64,000 bases of DNA from positions 322,486-386,485 of the forward strand of contig NC_018239.1 in NCBI RefSeq assembly GCF_000227135.1, in the 5' to 3' direction. Positions 10,528-20,481 of this stretch are shown here, in pieces (the stretch's first letter is position 1; every line of letters begins with the position of its first letter). The notes beneath the pieces were generated by a model that saw only the letters and a program-made list of their open reading frames with translations, searched no databases and was not told the DNA's origin. Both the position numbers and the translations under genes were made by a program. This DNA comes from Leishmania donovani (lineage: Eukaryota; Euglenozoa; Kinetoplastea; Trypanosomatida; Trypanosomatidae).

Positions 10528-13500
10528 ATGGAATGGCCATCCCCATCGTCCTTGCCCGGAGTCGAGGGCTCACCAGGGCACGGCAGGCTTTGCAGCGCTA
10601 CGAGCGGCGGCGTTGGTGCGTTCCAGCAGTTCTCTCCTGCTACGGCCGCCACCGTCGGCGATAACGCGCCAGTGCCCGCCGAGGATCGCTCACCCGTGAG
10701 CATCACCGTTGGCGAAGCGATGGATGCTGTTGCTGTGCAGTGCGAGCGGCGCGGCCTCATAAATGCGGCGACGTGGCTGAGTGAGATGAGTCTGCACGCA
10801 CTGCCGTCGCTTCTCACGGCCCCGCTGCAGGCGTGCTCATACGGTGGCCACGGTGGCAACTCTCTTTGCAGCCCTCTTCACAGTGTTATACATTTGGATA
10901 GCGGTGTATTCGGCAATCACGCCATAGCAGGAGATGCGCGTGCCGCCCCCTCCGCCGGCTGGCAACGCCTGCACCGAGTCGCGCTGGGGTACTTCATCAA
11001 GGGCGAGTATCAGCGCTGCCATCATCTGATTCTGCGCGAGGTGATGCGAAACACGGCGGTTAGCAGCAGTTGCGGCGTCCCCTTGCCTTCGACAACGCAG
11101 AGGACGTGGCCCATGTCGGTGGGTGAGGTGTCTGACAATGAAGGGGGCCTCTCCTTGCCTCTGCCGGAGGTGGTCCGCGGGTTCCGCACGACGACGTTGC
11201 CTCCTCTCCTCCAGTTCCTCAGCCTCTACGCCCTCTTCATGGATGGCGTGAAGGCGAAGCAGCTGAGTAACAACGCCTCCCAGGGCGGCGGCGCAGAAAG
11301 TAGCGGCATGGGCCGCAGTGGCCAGCAGCGAGCGCTGCACCCGCACGCACGAGTGTTGCGTGCTTACCTCCTCGAAGCGATGCGCAACCCAGTAAACATG
11401 CTAAACCTGCCCAGCTCTGGTAACAGCGACCCTGAGCCACAACACGGCGACGGTGTAGATGACGAGGCAGCACTGCACGCCGCCTTGGGAGGAGCTCTTC
11501 CAAGCGCTCACCACACGTCGAGCGCGAAGCGCCCGTGGACGACATCTAGCGCGGTGTGGCTGGCGAGCCGCGCCGTCTCAGCGGCAACGACAACCGGCAT
11601 AGCCGCTGTGATGACCACAGGCGCCTCTGCCTCTCGGTCCGCGGCAACAAAGCAGGCCGGCTGCACGCACGACTCAGTCTTCCCTTGCACTGCCGCCTCG
11701 CCCGTCTTCTCGAACGTCTCTCCAGCCGGCTCTCCAGCCGCAAAAGCAACGGCGGTGCAAGGCGGCGAATCGGATGCGGCGCCTACGTCGGACTTGTTGC
11801 ATATAGATCCATACCTGTCGTGGCTCATGGGTGTGGTGCTGCGGGAACTTCGCATGCGCCAGGAAAGTGCGACGTTTCTGCTGGCGGCGGTGAGTGTCAA
11901 CCCACTACTGCGGTGCGCCTGGGAAGACCTCGCGTGCCTCGTGAGTCGTGAGGCGCAGCTGGCCGAGCTGGACGCCGCCCTTGATGGACTAGAGCCGTTT
12001 TTCATGGTGGACATCTTCGCTGCCGAGGTGCGGGGGCTGCTGGGGATAACGCCGGTGTCATCGGCGCGGCTGCGCATCGCCGCTGCTGCCGCCTCGGCTC
12101 CAAGCGACGGGTTCGCGCAGTCGCCGCCTTGCTCTGCGCCACCCGAAGGACGCGCCGCCACCACCACTGCCAAAGCCGGCACGCGCACGTCGTCGCCGCC
12201 GCCGCCGCCGCGAACCAACACCGGCGCAACGCCGCCCATCCCCGCCGCCGCGCCGTCCAACGCGTGGGAGTGCTTCTCTCTGCTGTTCCCTGACACGCCG
12301 TTCTTCCTCAGCCAGCTCGCACACTTCTACTACCACCAACGCAACCGTCTCGACCGGGCAGAGGCCCTCTACCAGCGTATTCGCGCCCTCGACCCGCACT
12401 ACCTCGCCATCCTGTACGACTACTCGAACGTGCTCTACACGAAGCGCGATCGTCTGGGCCTCAGCAGCCTCGCACAGTCGGTCTACCAGGCGGACGCGTT
12501 CCGGGCGGAGACGAACTTTGCTGTGGGGAACTATTACGTGCTGCTCGGCCAGCATGACCGGGCTGCGCTGCACTTCCATCGCGCGACCGCGATCGACCCG
12601 CAATGCGCGGAGGCGTGGCTGCTGCTCGGGCACGCCTACGTGGAGGTGAAGAACACGACAGCCGCCGTGGAGGCCTACCGGACGGCGGTCGAGCTCAACG
12701 AGCGCGACTACCGCGGTTGGTACAACCTGGGACAGATCTACGAGTTGCTGGAGGCGTACCACCATGCTCTTTACTACTACTGGCACACCACGTCCCTGCG
12801 CCCGGCGGATCCGGGGATGTGGGTGGCGGTGGCCAACTGCTTGGAGCACGATGGTCGCATTGCCGAGAGCATTGCCTGCCTAGAACGCGCAGAGACGTAC
12901 GACTCGAGCTCCTCGCCGAGCTACCCGGCGTACGTGCGGCGGATCGCTACGCACCACATCGCCAACTCGAGCTACACACGTGCCTGTGTGTATCTGGAGA
13001 AGCTCGCACAAAGCCCAGCGGCGTCCACGGAGGACCTTCTTCTCGCACTCCCCTTTATCGTTCAACATTACGTGCAGCGGGCGCGGAGCTCAGTTGAGGG
13101 GTTTGTCCGCTCTTCAAGCCACGACACGGTACTCTTCTCGCCTGGTGCGAATAATGTGTCGCTGATGTCGTCGCCGGCATCGGGTGCGGTGGCGGCGGGC
13201 CGGACCGCCCTGCACCACGCGCGCGCTGCTGCGGCACTGCAGCACCTCAACAAAGCTGAAGAGCACCTCAGCACCATGGCGGAGCTTGTGATGCCATCCG
13301 GTCGAAACGGCGCCGGCAACGAGGAGGCGGCCCAGACGCCAGCAGCATCGGCTGCGGCTGGCGAGAGCGAGCAAGCCGGTGCAGAGAACAGCGCACCGCA
13401 GAGAGCTGCAGAGGATGCATCTAATAGACGACGGACGCGTCAGCCGCGCAGCGGCCCAGCCGCCAACGCCTCCGTCTCTGCGTCGACTTCGGCGGCGCTC

Positions 13501-13761
13501 GCTGCTGTTGCGGCGACCACGGCGCAGAGTGCCGGTGATATGCCACCGGTGGCGTTTGTCCGAAGTCGTCACCAAGAGATTTGCATGCTGAGAGCGCAGG
13601 CGATGCATCTTCTTCAAATCGGAGCGGGTGCAGGCAGCTCGACCCTCCCCGCAGCAGCATCGGCCTCCGCCTCTGCGGCGACGCAGCCGTCGTCTTCGTC
13701 ATCGCAGCAGCAGCAGCACAGGAACCCGCTTGTGTCGCAGCTGCTGGGCCGCAACCAGTAG
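10528..13761 (+). CDS. CDC23: Anaphase-promoting complex subunit 8 (CDC23), TPR protein, 1077 aa
   Basis: TPR scaffold subunit of the anaphase-promoting complex/cyclosome, the ubiquitin ligase that drives exit from mitosis. The TPR array at about residues 580-850 closely follows animal CDC23. Recognisable pieces include FAVGNYYVLLGQHDRAALHF, GHAYVEVKNTTAAVEAYRTA, RDYRGWYNLGQIYELLEAYH and YYYWHTTSLRPADPGMWVA. An N-terminal segment at about 57-90 (AVQCERRGLINAATWLSEM) matches the N-terminal helix pair of APC8. Compared with the usual roughly 600 residues it is long, because of low-complexity insertions between about 90 and 570 and an Ala/Ser/Gln-rich tail after 870. The ATG at 10528 is the first in frame. 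The family call is confident. Confidence 0.93.
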   Translation: MEWPSPSSLPGVEGSPGHGRLCSATSGGVGAFQQFSPATAATVGDNAPVPAEDRSPVSITVGEAMDAVAVQCERRGLINAATWLSEMSLHALPSLLTAPLQACSYGGHGGNSLCSPLHSVIHLDSGVFGNHAIAGDARAAPSAGWQRLHRVALGYFIKGEYQRCHHLILREVMRNTAVSSSCGVPLPSTTQRTWPMSVGEVSDNEGGLSLPLPEVVRGFRTTTLPPLLQFLSLYALFMDGVKAKQLSNNASQGGGAESSGMGRSGQQRALHPHARVLRAYLLEAMRNPVNMLNLPSSGNSDPEPQHGDGVDDEAALHAALGGALPSAHHTSSAKRPWTTSSAVWLASRAVSAATTTGIAAVMTTGASASRSAATKQAGCTHDSVFPCTAASPVFSNVSPAGSPAAKATAVQGGESDAAPTSDLLHIDPYLSWLMGVVLRELRMRQESATFLLAAVSVNPLLRCAWEDLACLVSREAQLAELDAALDGLEPFFMVDIFAAEVRGLLGITPVSSARLRIAAAAASAPSDGFAQSPPCSAPPEGRAATTTAKAGTRTSSPPPPPRTNTGATPPIPAAAPSNAWECFSLLFPDTPFFLSQLAHFYYHQRNRLDRAEALYQRIRALDPHYLAILYDYSNVLYTKRDRLGLSSLAQSVYQADAFRAETNFAVGNYYVLLGQHDRAALHFHRATAIDPQCAEAWLLLGHAYVEVKNTTAAVEAYRTAVELNERDYRGWYNLGQIYELLEAYHHALYYYWHTTSLRPADPGMWVAVANCLEHDGRIAESIACLERAETYDSSSSPSYPAYVRRIATHHIANSSYTRACVYLEKLAQSPAASTEDLLLALPFIVQHYVQRARSSVEGFVRSSSHDTVLFSPGANNVSLMSSPASGAVAAGRTALHHARAAAALQHLNKAEEHLSTMAELVMPSGRNGAGNEEAAQTPAASAAAGESEQAGAENSAPQRAAEDASNRRRTRQPRSGPAANASVSASTSAALAAVAATTAQSAGDMPPVAFVRSRHQEICMLRAQAMHLLQIGAGAGSSTLPAAASASASAATQPSSSSSQQQQHRNPLVSQLLGRNQ

Positions 13762-14521
13762 TCGCGGCAAGCGCTGCGACTTGAGGGTCGATCGAACAAG
13801 TGAGTGCGGCACCAGTGAGGGAGGCCGGTGGAGGTCCGCGCACTCGAGGCCCATGGTTCTTGACAGCCTGCGGGGCTGGGTTTTCTAATTGGCCACCGGC
13901 TCCTCTCCACACGCGCATAGCAGGCGGACGATACCGTTGTGGATGACGCATGCTCTTCGAGCGCTCTGCACAAATCGGTAGAAGAGGCCCTTTAGCATGA
14001 AGCGGTGCGTGTGCGCTGATAGACGCGTGTGACTCTTCACGGCCGCCGCACCTGCGGCAGCCGTTGCCCTCCCCCCTCCGCCCCTTGCTCGCATGAACGC
14101 GGCTTTTTGTGCGAGCGGCGTCTGAGAACACACCGACCGGCCAACATGGTGAGGTGAAAGGAAGTCGATGGGGTGTCAAGATACCCCCAACCACTGGGAA
14201 GTTTGACCGCCCCTCTTTCCACCACACTCGGTTTTTGTATTCTTGTGACGGACCTGCATCTCTCTCACAGAAGCACACACGCACACACATGCACATACAT
14301 GCAGTCCTTCTCTTGCATCCCTTCTTCGTCTTTCTACCCTTCTTTGTCGTGTCGTCAGCAGTGGGAGAGACTCTTGTAGGGTAGCGCGCCTCTCAGCAAC
14401 GAGAAGTACACACACATACGCGCACACAAAAGGCTGCCAAAAAATCCCGCTAACGGGCACCCCCTCCCCCTTCCCCTGCACATCCATAGAAGCACGTCCA
14501 CGTCCACACCGGTGCGCTGGC

Positions 14522-14552
14522 GATATATATATACATATATATATATATATTC
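14522..14552. repeat. TA dinucleotide repeat
   Basis: Near-perfect alternating TA with one ATACAT interruption, about 280 bases before the coiled-coil gene. Confidence 0.85.
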
Positions 14553-14573
14553 AGAACCGTACCAAAGAGGTTC

Positions 14574-14630
14574 ACCTCTTTTCCTTCTGTGTGCTGTACT
14601 GTTGTTGTTGCTGTGCGCGTGCATTCATAG
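14574..14630 (+). promoter_or_regulatory. Candidate spliced-leader acceptor for the coiled-coil gene
   Basis: A T-rich pyrimidine tract with a (TTG)n patch leads to the first AG at 14629-14630, about 204 bases before the ATG. An alternative acceptor lies near 14358 behind another CT tract. Confidence 0.4.
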
Positions 14631-14833
14631 ATAACCGCCCCCCTGTCGAGGAGCAGGAGAGGCGGCGTGTGCGTGCGTGCGTGTGGGCGTCTGGCTGCCT
14701 TGAGGCATACGCAGGGAGAAACGGTGGGATACAACATCAGGGCGTTGGCCCTTTCGGTGAGCTCCGTGAAGTAGACGCTGTGTGCACGTGTACTCACAAA
14801 AAGGGGGGATTGCGGTCTGCCATAGACATCCGT

Positions 14834-17800
14834 ATGCCCGCTGCATTGCAGACGCCACCGCCGCTGGTAGATCAGGACGGTGCCCCGCCCTTTAGTGCGC
14901 AACGGGCAACGCTCGGTGCTGCCACTAGCGCCGCCACGGTCGCTCCCACCAGGATCCCTGCTGACAGCAGCAACTTGGGTCGCCAACGCGCGGTGCCGTC
15001 TTCCTCTCTCTCATCATTCGCCACCGTGTCGTCTCCAGCACATATCCCTACGACTTCTGGCGCGGGGGCGCTTGACAGCCGACCGGATACCCCGGCAAGC
15101 CTGGTGAGGGCTTCCGCGATGGCGGCGGCGCCGCCGTCGACGACGTTGTCACGGTCCTCGTCCTTAGCTTCTTCATCTGCGTCCTCGCAGCCCGCAGTTT
15201 TTCCAGGTAGCAGGCAGTTTGGCTCAAGCACACATGCCCGAGAAAGCCGAGTGGGTGCCACCGCTCTTGAGCCGCAACGCCAATCGCCATCGATGGTGCC
15301 GGCAGCCACCGAGGAGGATCCTGGAAGCCACTTTCCGTGTTCTGCCGCGGATGACGCCATCGCTCACTCGGTGCCGCTTCCTCTGCTGGTCGAACAGCAG
15401 CGCCACCGCATTCGTGCTCTGGTGCAGGAGCGCGACGCCGCCGCCGCGGAGCTCAGTGAGCTGCACACCTTGTTTCAGCGTCTGCACGACGACTACGAGG
15501 AGACAACGCGCGAGGCGGATGGATTGCGGCTACAGCTGAGCAGCCTCCGCGCGCAGAAGGAGATGCAAAGCGATGAGCACCGGCTATTGCGGTCGAGTCA
15601 CGCGCGCCAGCAGGAGCGCATTCAGCAGTTCGAGCTGGAGTGGGCCAACAACTCCAAGCATCTCCGCGAGCAGCTCGACGCACTCGTCAGTGAGAGAGAC
15701 GCCATGCAGGCCCAGCGTGACGCCTGCATGGCCGACAGCAACGACTTGCGCCGGCAGCTAATTCAACTGCAAGCCGAGATTCACCGCGTGGAGTCGAAGC
15801 ATCGAGAGGCGCTGCGAGAACAGGCTGACACACACGCGCAGCAGCTTCGCTCTGCCCTGCAAGAAAAGGAGGAGCAACTCCAGACGAGGGCGGCCGCAAC
15901 GCGGCGGGAGGCACGGCTGGTTCAGCAGGAGCTGGACCAACTCGGCGCCGGCCACACCGCCGCGCACGAGGAGCGCGAGTCCATGCGGTGGCGCCTCTCG
16001 GAGCTCGAGACGGTGGTGACCAAGAAGGAGCAGCTCCGCGCCGAGCTGGAAAGAATGGTAACTATGCTCCGCTCGCGGCTGAATGATCAAGAGGAGGCGG
16101 CGCGCCAAGATGCGCAGCGCTACACGCAGCGTGCCCAGGACCTGGAGCTGCTGTACCGCGGTCAGGTCGCGCAGGAGCAGCGCCGTGCTCAGGCTCTCCA
16201 AGACGATCTGGCCGCTGCCCGCAAGGCGACGCAAGAGGCCATGCGACAGCAGGAGGCCCTTCAGCAGTCTCACAGCGAGCAGATTAAGGACTTTGCAGCG
16301 CGCGCTGCAAAACTCGAGGACGACCTTCGCCAACAGCTCCGCGCCCTCCGCAGGGAGCTGGAGGAGGCACAGGCACATGCGCTTGAGCACGAAGCTGCCG
16401 CCCGCCGCAGCCAGCGCGATGCAGAGACGCTGCGGGCCACGTGCTCTAGCGAGCAAGAGGCACTTGAGCGGCTGCAGCAGGCTCACACGGCGCAAGCCCA
16501 GCAGTTGTCGCGCGCGGAGGGGAGCGCGACTGTTCTGCAGACGCGCCTGCGCGAAAAGGAGAGGGAGGCGGAGCTACTGCGGTGCGCCATGGAACAGGCC
16601 ACATGGACGCGGGAGATGCGGCAGGCAGCGCACCACACGTTGGCGTCCCTTCTTGGGGTGCCGCGGGTGTCCGTGCGAGGTGGCCGACGCCGGGTGAAGG
16701 AGGGAGAGGAGATGGAGGGCTGGTCTCCGGCGCTGCAGCTCGAGTGGGCGGCGGAGGCGCAGGGCGCTGTCCCCTCCCCGTCGCCTCGCAAAGCGCAGCA
16801 GAGGAGGGATTCCGCACCCACTGGCGCTGGCGACACCGCTTATGTTGTACCGGAGGGCGGCGAGTCCACCCCATCCTCCCGCGAGGTGGAGGGGGTTGTG
16901 CCCTCGCCCTTCAAGGGCGCTGCCCGTGCGAAGCGTGCGCAGCGTCACCCAGCGATCGCTTCCGACAGTCCTCAGCGCCCACCAGCTACGCCAACGAAGG
17001 CAGCAGCTGGACAGCACGTCGAGGCCATCGAACACACTGTGCCACGAGATACAGGTCAATCTGATGGTAAGGGGCACGCGGGATCATCCACTGAAGCCAG
17101 CCATCTACTGCAGCCACCGCTCTTGTTCCGCGCCGCGTCTCCACTGACTGCGGCTCCGCCACTACATCCCGGAACGCCGCGGACCGCTGGCAGTAGCTCT
17201 CCCTGTCCGGCTCAGGGTTCGGCTGGCTACGCTGCAGCAGCAAACTCTACCACCGCCGCGCTCCGCGGCGGTGGTGCCGGCGCGTCGCCATTTCCATCGC
17301 CTCTGCGAGCGCTCTCCTTTGTCCCGGCTCAAACCACCGCAGGCTGGGCGAATCCTCTGCGCACCGCCACCGGCGTGGCAAGATCACAGCCGCTTTCCAC
17401 CCCCCTTCTCTCCTGCCAGCAGGTGGGCCACATCTACAACATCCCTGAAGAGGAAGAGCAGCAGCACCAGCCGCAGGCGGCGGTGACCGAAGGTCATACC
17501 AGTGGAGCCGCGTACGCTGCAGAGCCTGCACGTGGATACTCACGCACACAAAGGCCACAGTCGGCGACGCCCCTGTCAAGGAAGGCAGGCGAGGTTTTCT
17601 TCGATGATGTCGTGGGCGCACCGCGTGCGCGAGGGTTTCCAGCGAGGGTGCTGATCAGGGGCACAGATGCCGGCGCTGCTGTACCTGGAAGCCATGAGCG
17701 GCAGACAACATCAGCACAGCTGGTGACTGCATCCACGGCACAAGTCGGCACCTCTAACACGCACCTCACCCCCTCTACTTACCGCGGAAGTCTTGCCTCG

Positions 17801-19228
17801 AGCGATAGGGTGAGAGGGGCTGACGGTGCGCGCGATGCGCAGCCGTCTTTCTCGCTCGGGGACAGCCTCTCCTATGACCACGGCGCATCTGCGCCAGGCG
17901 TCCGCGCGGCGGAGCTCATCGCGCAGCTGTCACACCCCTCGTCGGCGGCCTCCGACAAAACGCCTGCGATGCAGCGCGGAGTGTCGAACACCAGCAGCCA
18001 CCGCAACGTGCTTAACGGCGGAGATTCGGCGCTTCAGCAGTACCTTCGCGACACCGTGCAGCAAGTACTCGCTGATCACGGTCGCGGCGGGACACCCCAG
18101 CGTGGGCCGCTCCATGCATGGCGGCAGCGGCCAGACGGCGGTTCCGCAATTCTTGCAGCTTCTGGGTACCACGGAGATGGCGTCAACAGTGCCGGAGAAG
18201 CGGATGAGGACGATTTCGGCTCTGCATCTCTCCTCCGCTCGTCTGTCGCAGTGCCGCTTGTGCGACCGGCGCCCCAGCCAGCGTCTACAGAGGGCTTCGC
18301 GAACGGCGGAGGGGCGACTCGCATGATTGGTCCCGGCGGCAGCAGCCAAGGCGACGCTGGCGGCGCTGTCGCTGTGACTCGGAATGGCAGTTCGGCAGCC
18401 GCAACTCCGCACAAGACGGCCGCAGCAGTATCAGCAGCAGGAGAAACCGTTCAAACCAATCGCAGAGAGAGCGGCATTTTTCAGACTCTTGAACAGCTTG
18501 CCGGCCGACAGCAGCAGCTCCTGCAATCGCTGGGCCACCTGCCGCACGCGGTGATGTTCCCGACAGCGCGCAACGCCGATGTCCCATCCTCGCTACCATG
18601 GCAAGCGACAGCGGCAGACCCCTCCCTCAGCGAGGGCTTGCGGAGCAGCGCCAGCATCATCGTGCCCACGTCTCTCTCCCTGCAGGAGCATAGGTGCTCC
18701 CTGCAGCACCAGGGCCAGCGCGAACCCGACGATAGCCAGGGTGTAGCACGGTCGTCTGTGGGCGTGGTCGCGGCTGGCGGAGCACCGGCCGATGCCGCCG
18801 GATCGGCGTTGACGGTCAGTGCACCTTTGCCCAATACCGATTCCGCGGGCTTTGGGAAAAACATTACTGCACAGGGCCATCCTGCAGCTGCGGCTCGCTA
18901 TGCGAAGGGCAGCGATGCCGGCACCGATGTCGAGCTCGACCCTCGGCAGCTCTCCTACTCTACCACGGTCGCCACGACTCAGCTCACAGATGTAAAACAG
19001 GGAGACCAATCAGCGGTAAAGAAAGACACGGGCGACCCGACGGCGGCGGCCGCCGCGGTGGTTCAGGGCTCACAGCCGAGAGCGGAGAGGCAGGCTGCCT
19101 GGTCATCAGAGCCAGCACTCTCAGTGTGGGCGGTGGCGGCGACCACGGCAAGCGCAAGGTCTGCGCCATCTGTGTCGGAGGTTTCGTCGCTGTCGCAGCT
19201 CGAGCGACGGTTTGCGACGCCATTCTGA
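14834..19228 (+). CDS. Large coiled-coil protein with disordered C-terminal half, 1464 aa
   Basis: Not recognised as a named family. After an Ala/Ser/Pro-rich N-terminus (about 1-180), residues 185-600 form a nearly continuous coiled coil rich in Glu, Gln, Arg and Leu (for example QQRHRIRALVQERDAAAAEL). The remaining roughly 860 residues are low-complexity, with Ala, Ser, Gly, Gln and Pro dominating, plus short helical patches such as GIFQTLEQLAGRQQQLLQSL (about 1213-1232). This layout is common in trypanosomatid cytoskeletal, basal-body and flagellar proteins, but nothing here fixes the location. The open frame reaches back to a GTG at 14591, but no ATG occurs in frame before 14834 and the extra peptide looks like UTR, so 14834 was chosen. 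Confidence 0.88.
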   Translation: MPAALQTPPPLVDQDGAPPFSAQRATLGAATSAATVAPTRIPADSSNLGRQRAVPSSSLSSFATVSSPAHIPTTSGAGALDSRPDTPASLVRASAMAAAPPSTTLSRSSSLASSSASSQPAVFPGSRQFGSSTHARESRVGATALEPQRQSPSMVPAATEEDPGSHFPCSAADDAIAHSVPLPLLVEQQRHRIRALVQERDAAAAELSELHTLFQRLHDDYEETTREADGLRLQLSSLRAQKEMQSDEHRLLRSSHARQQERIQQFELEWANNSKHLREQLDALVSERDAMQAQRDACMADSNDLRRQLIQLQAEIHRVESKHREALREQADTHAQQLRSALQEKEEQLQTRAAATRREARLVQQELDQLGAGHTAAHEERESMRWRLSELETVVTKKEQLRAELERMVTMLRSRLNDQEEAARQDAQRYTQRAQDLELLYRGQVAQEQRRAQALQDDLAAARKATQEAMRQQEALQQSHSEQIKDFAARAAKLEDDLRQQLRALRRELEEAQAHALEHEAAARRSQRDAETLRATCSSEQEALERLQQAHTAQAQQLSRAEGSATVLQTRLREKEREAELLRCAMEQATWTREMRQAAHHTLASLLGVPRVSVRGGRRRVKEGEEMEGWSPALQLEWAAEAQGAVPSPSPRKAQQRRDSAPTGAGDTAYVVPEGGESTPSSREVEGVVPSPFKGAARAKRAQRHPAIASDSPQRPPATPTKAAAGQHVEAIEHTVPRDTGQSDGKGHAGSSTEASHLLQPPLLFRAASPLTAAPPLHPGTPRTAGSSSPCPAQGSAGYAAAANSTTAALRGGGAGASPFPSPLRALSFVPAQTTAGWANPLRTATGVARSQPLSTPLLSCQQVGHIYNIPEEEEQQHQPQAAVTEGHTSGAAYAAEPARGYSRTQRPQSATPLSRKAGEVFFDDVVGAPRARGFPARVLIRGTDAGAAVPGSHERQTTSAQLVTASTAQVGTSNTHLTPSTYRGSLASSDRVRGADGARDAQPSFSLGDSLSYDHGASAPGVRAAELIAQLSHPSSAASDKTPAMQRGVSNTSSHRNVLNGGDSALQQYLRDTVQQVLADHGRGGTPQRGPLHAWRQRPDGGSAILAASGYHGDGVNSAGEADEDDFGSASLLRSSVAVPLVRPAPQPASTEGFANGGGATRMIGPGGSSQGDAGGAVAVTRNGSSAAATPHKTAAAVSAAGETVQTNRRESGIFQTLEQLAGRQQQLLQSLGHLPHAVMFPTARNADVPSSLPWQATAADPSLSEGLRSSASIIVPTSLSLQEHRCSLQHQGQREPDDSQGVARSSVGVVAAGGAPADAAGSALTVSAPLPNTDSAGFGKNITAQGHPAAAARYAKGSDAGTDVELDPRQLSYSTTVATTQLTDVKQGDQSAVKKDTGDPTAAAAAVVQGSQPRAERQAAWSSEPALSVWAVAATTASARSAPSVSEVSSLSQLERRFATPF

Positions 19229-20481
19229 TCAGCAGGTGAATGTTCCGAAAGATGAGGTTTTTGAGAGGACCTCTTCGTCAGTGTCATCAAGAGCGGAGGT
19301 GCTATGTTGTCCTTTGCTGCGACCTGGCGGCTCTCTGTATCGCTCGCCCCTTTCCCCGTCTCTTGGGTGCATGGCTTCTCCTCCAGAGTTCGCCTCCCCC
19401 CCTCCCCCCACACACGTACACACACGCACACATTCACAGATATGGCTGCGTCTTTGTCCTTTCCCCGGAAGGAAGGCATGCAGTCCACCATGATGACAGT
19501 GCGACGCCACACGACAGCGGAGCTGATACGGTGTGCGTATGTGTATGTATGCGTATAGGAGGAGCAGAGGCCATGCCGACGCACCGCCGGCAGCAAACAC
19601 ACAGGCATGCAAGCTACACAAGGCAACAGCGGCAAACGGGCAAGCACAAGCAGCAATACAACAAGGACAACGATAGCAGGACTTTGTCGCTGGAACAGAG
19701 CTAGGGAAGGTGCGAGGGGGGGGGGGTAGTCATTCTGGCGGCCTTCGTCCCTCGCGTATCAGCTGCGAAGAGGGTGGGCAGTGGGTACGCAGGTGCAGTC
19801 ACGATGGCGGAGAGGCAAGGATAATGGTCGGGGAGGAGGATGGGGGAGGGATCGATGCACGCGTGCCTGTGCGCGTACGCTCTCTCGCACCACTACATCG
19901 AGGCGGCTCCTCATCTCTTCTCTTGCTCCCATACGCATTTTCGGCCTGACGACGTATCCTTTTCGTCGAACGGAACCCACGCGTGAGACCGGGCCCCGTG
20001 CACGCACGACTGTTGCCACACGAACGCACCTCAGAAAAAAAACGAAGAATAAGAATATCAGATGCTTACCCTCGCCGCTCATCGTTTTTTTTTGTCTTTG
20101 TGGCTGGTGCGTAGGCCATGCGCTCCTTTTCCCATCCATCCGCGTCCTGCATATCGCCTTCTTTGCCTCCTTTTCACCGTCGCTCTGCAGCGACGCCATA
20201 GCCTGCACTCCAATCCACACAGAATACAAACTCATCCTCGATAGCTGCGAATAGCATAACTAAACGGACAGAAGCCACGCACGCAACGTGACAGGACTGG
20301 TGTAGGAAGAACACAGACACACGCACATTACACGCCCACTGCGCAAACGGGAAGCAAAGACACCAGCACAAAACGTACGCTTCCGTCTTTCCGACAGGCC
20401 AGACCACCACCACTCACCACCCGCCACCACGACACACACAGGAAAAAGAAAACGCGCAACTGATTCCTAAACACTAACAAT
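19229..20481 (+). other. Intergenic spacer, 1.25 kb
   Basis: No gene supported. It contains CA-rich and CT-rich simple sequence (about 19400-19440), a G-run near 19718-19727, a T-run near 20085-20095 and a strong pyrimidine-AG signal at 20154-20190, followed by an A/C-rich presumed 5'UTR of alanine aminotransferase. Confidence 0.7.
20154..20190 (+). promoter_or_regulatory. Candidate spliced-leader acceptor for alanine aminotransferase
   Basis: An almost pure C/T tract ends in CTGCAG; the AG at 20189-20190 would give a 5'UTR of about 291 bases rich in A and C. Confidence 0.5.

Larger units (their letters stand above)
13762..14833 (+). other. Intergenic spacer, 1.1 kb
   Basis: No gene supported. 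It holds the CDC23 3'UTR, CT-rich tracts, a TA repeat at about 14522-14552 and a pyrimidine tract ending in AG at 14629-14630. The open frame that continues in from 14591 starts at a GTG and lacks coding character before the ATG at 14834. Confidence 0.7.

Noticed and set aside
14591..14833. N-terminal extension of the coiled-coil protein from a GTG
   Set aside because: No in-frame ATG in the extension, and it overlaps the predicted splice acceptor; nuclear trypanosomatid genes start at ATG.
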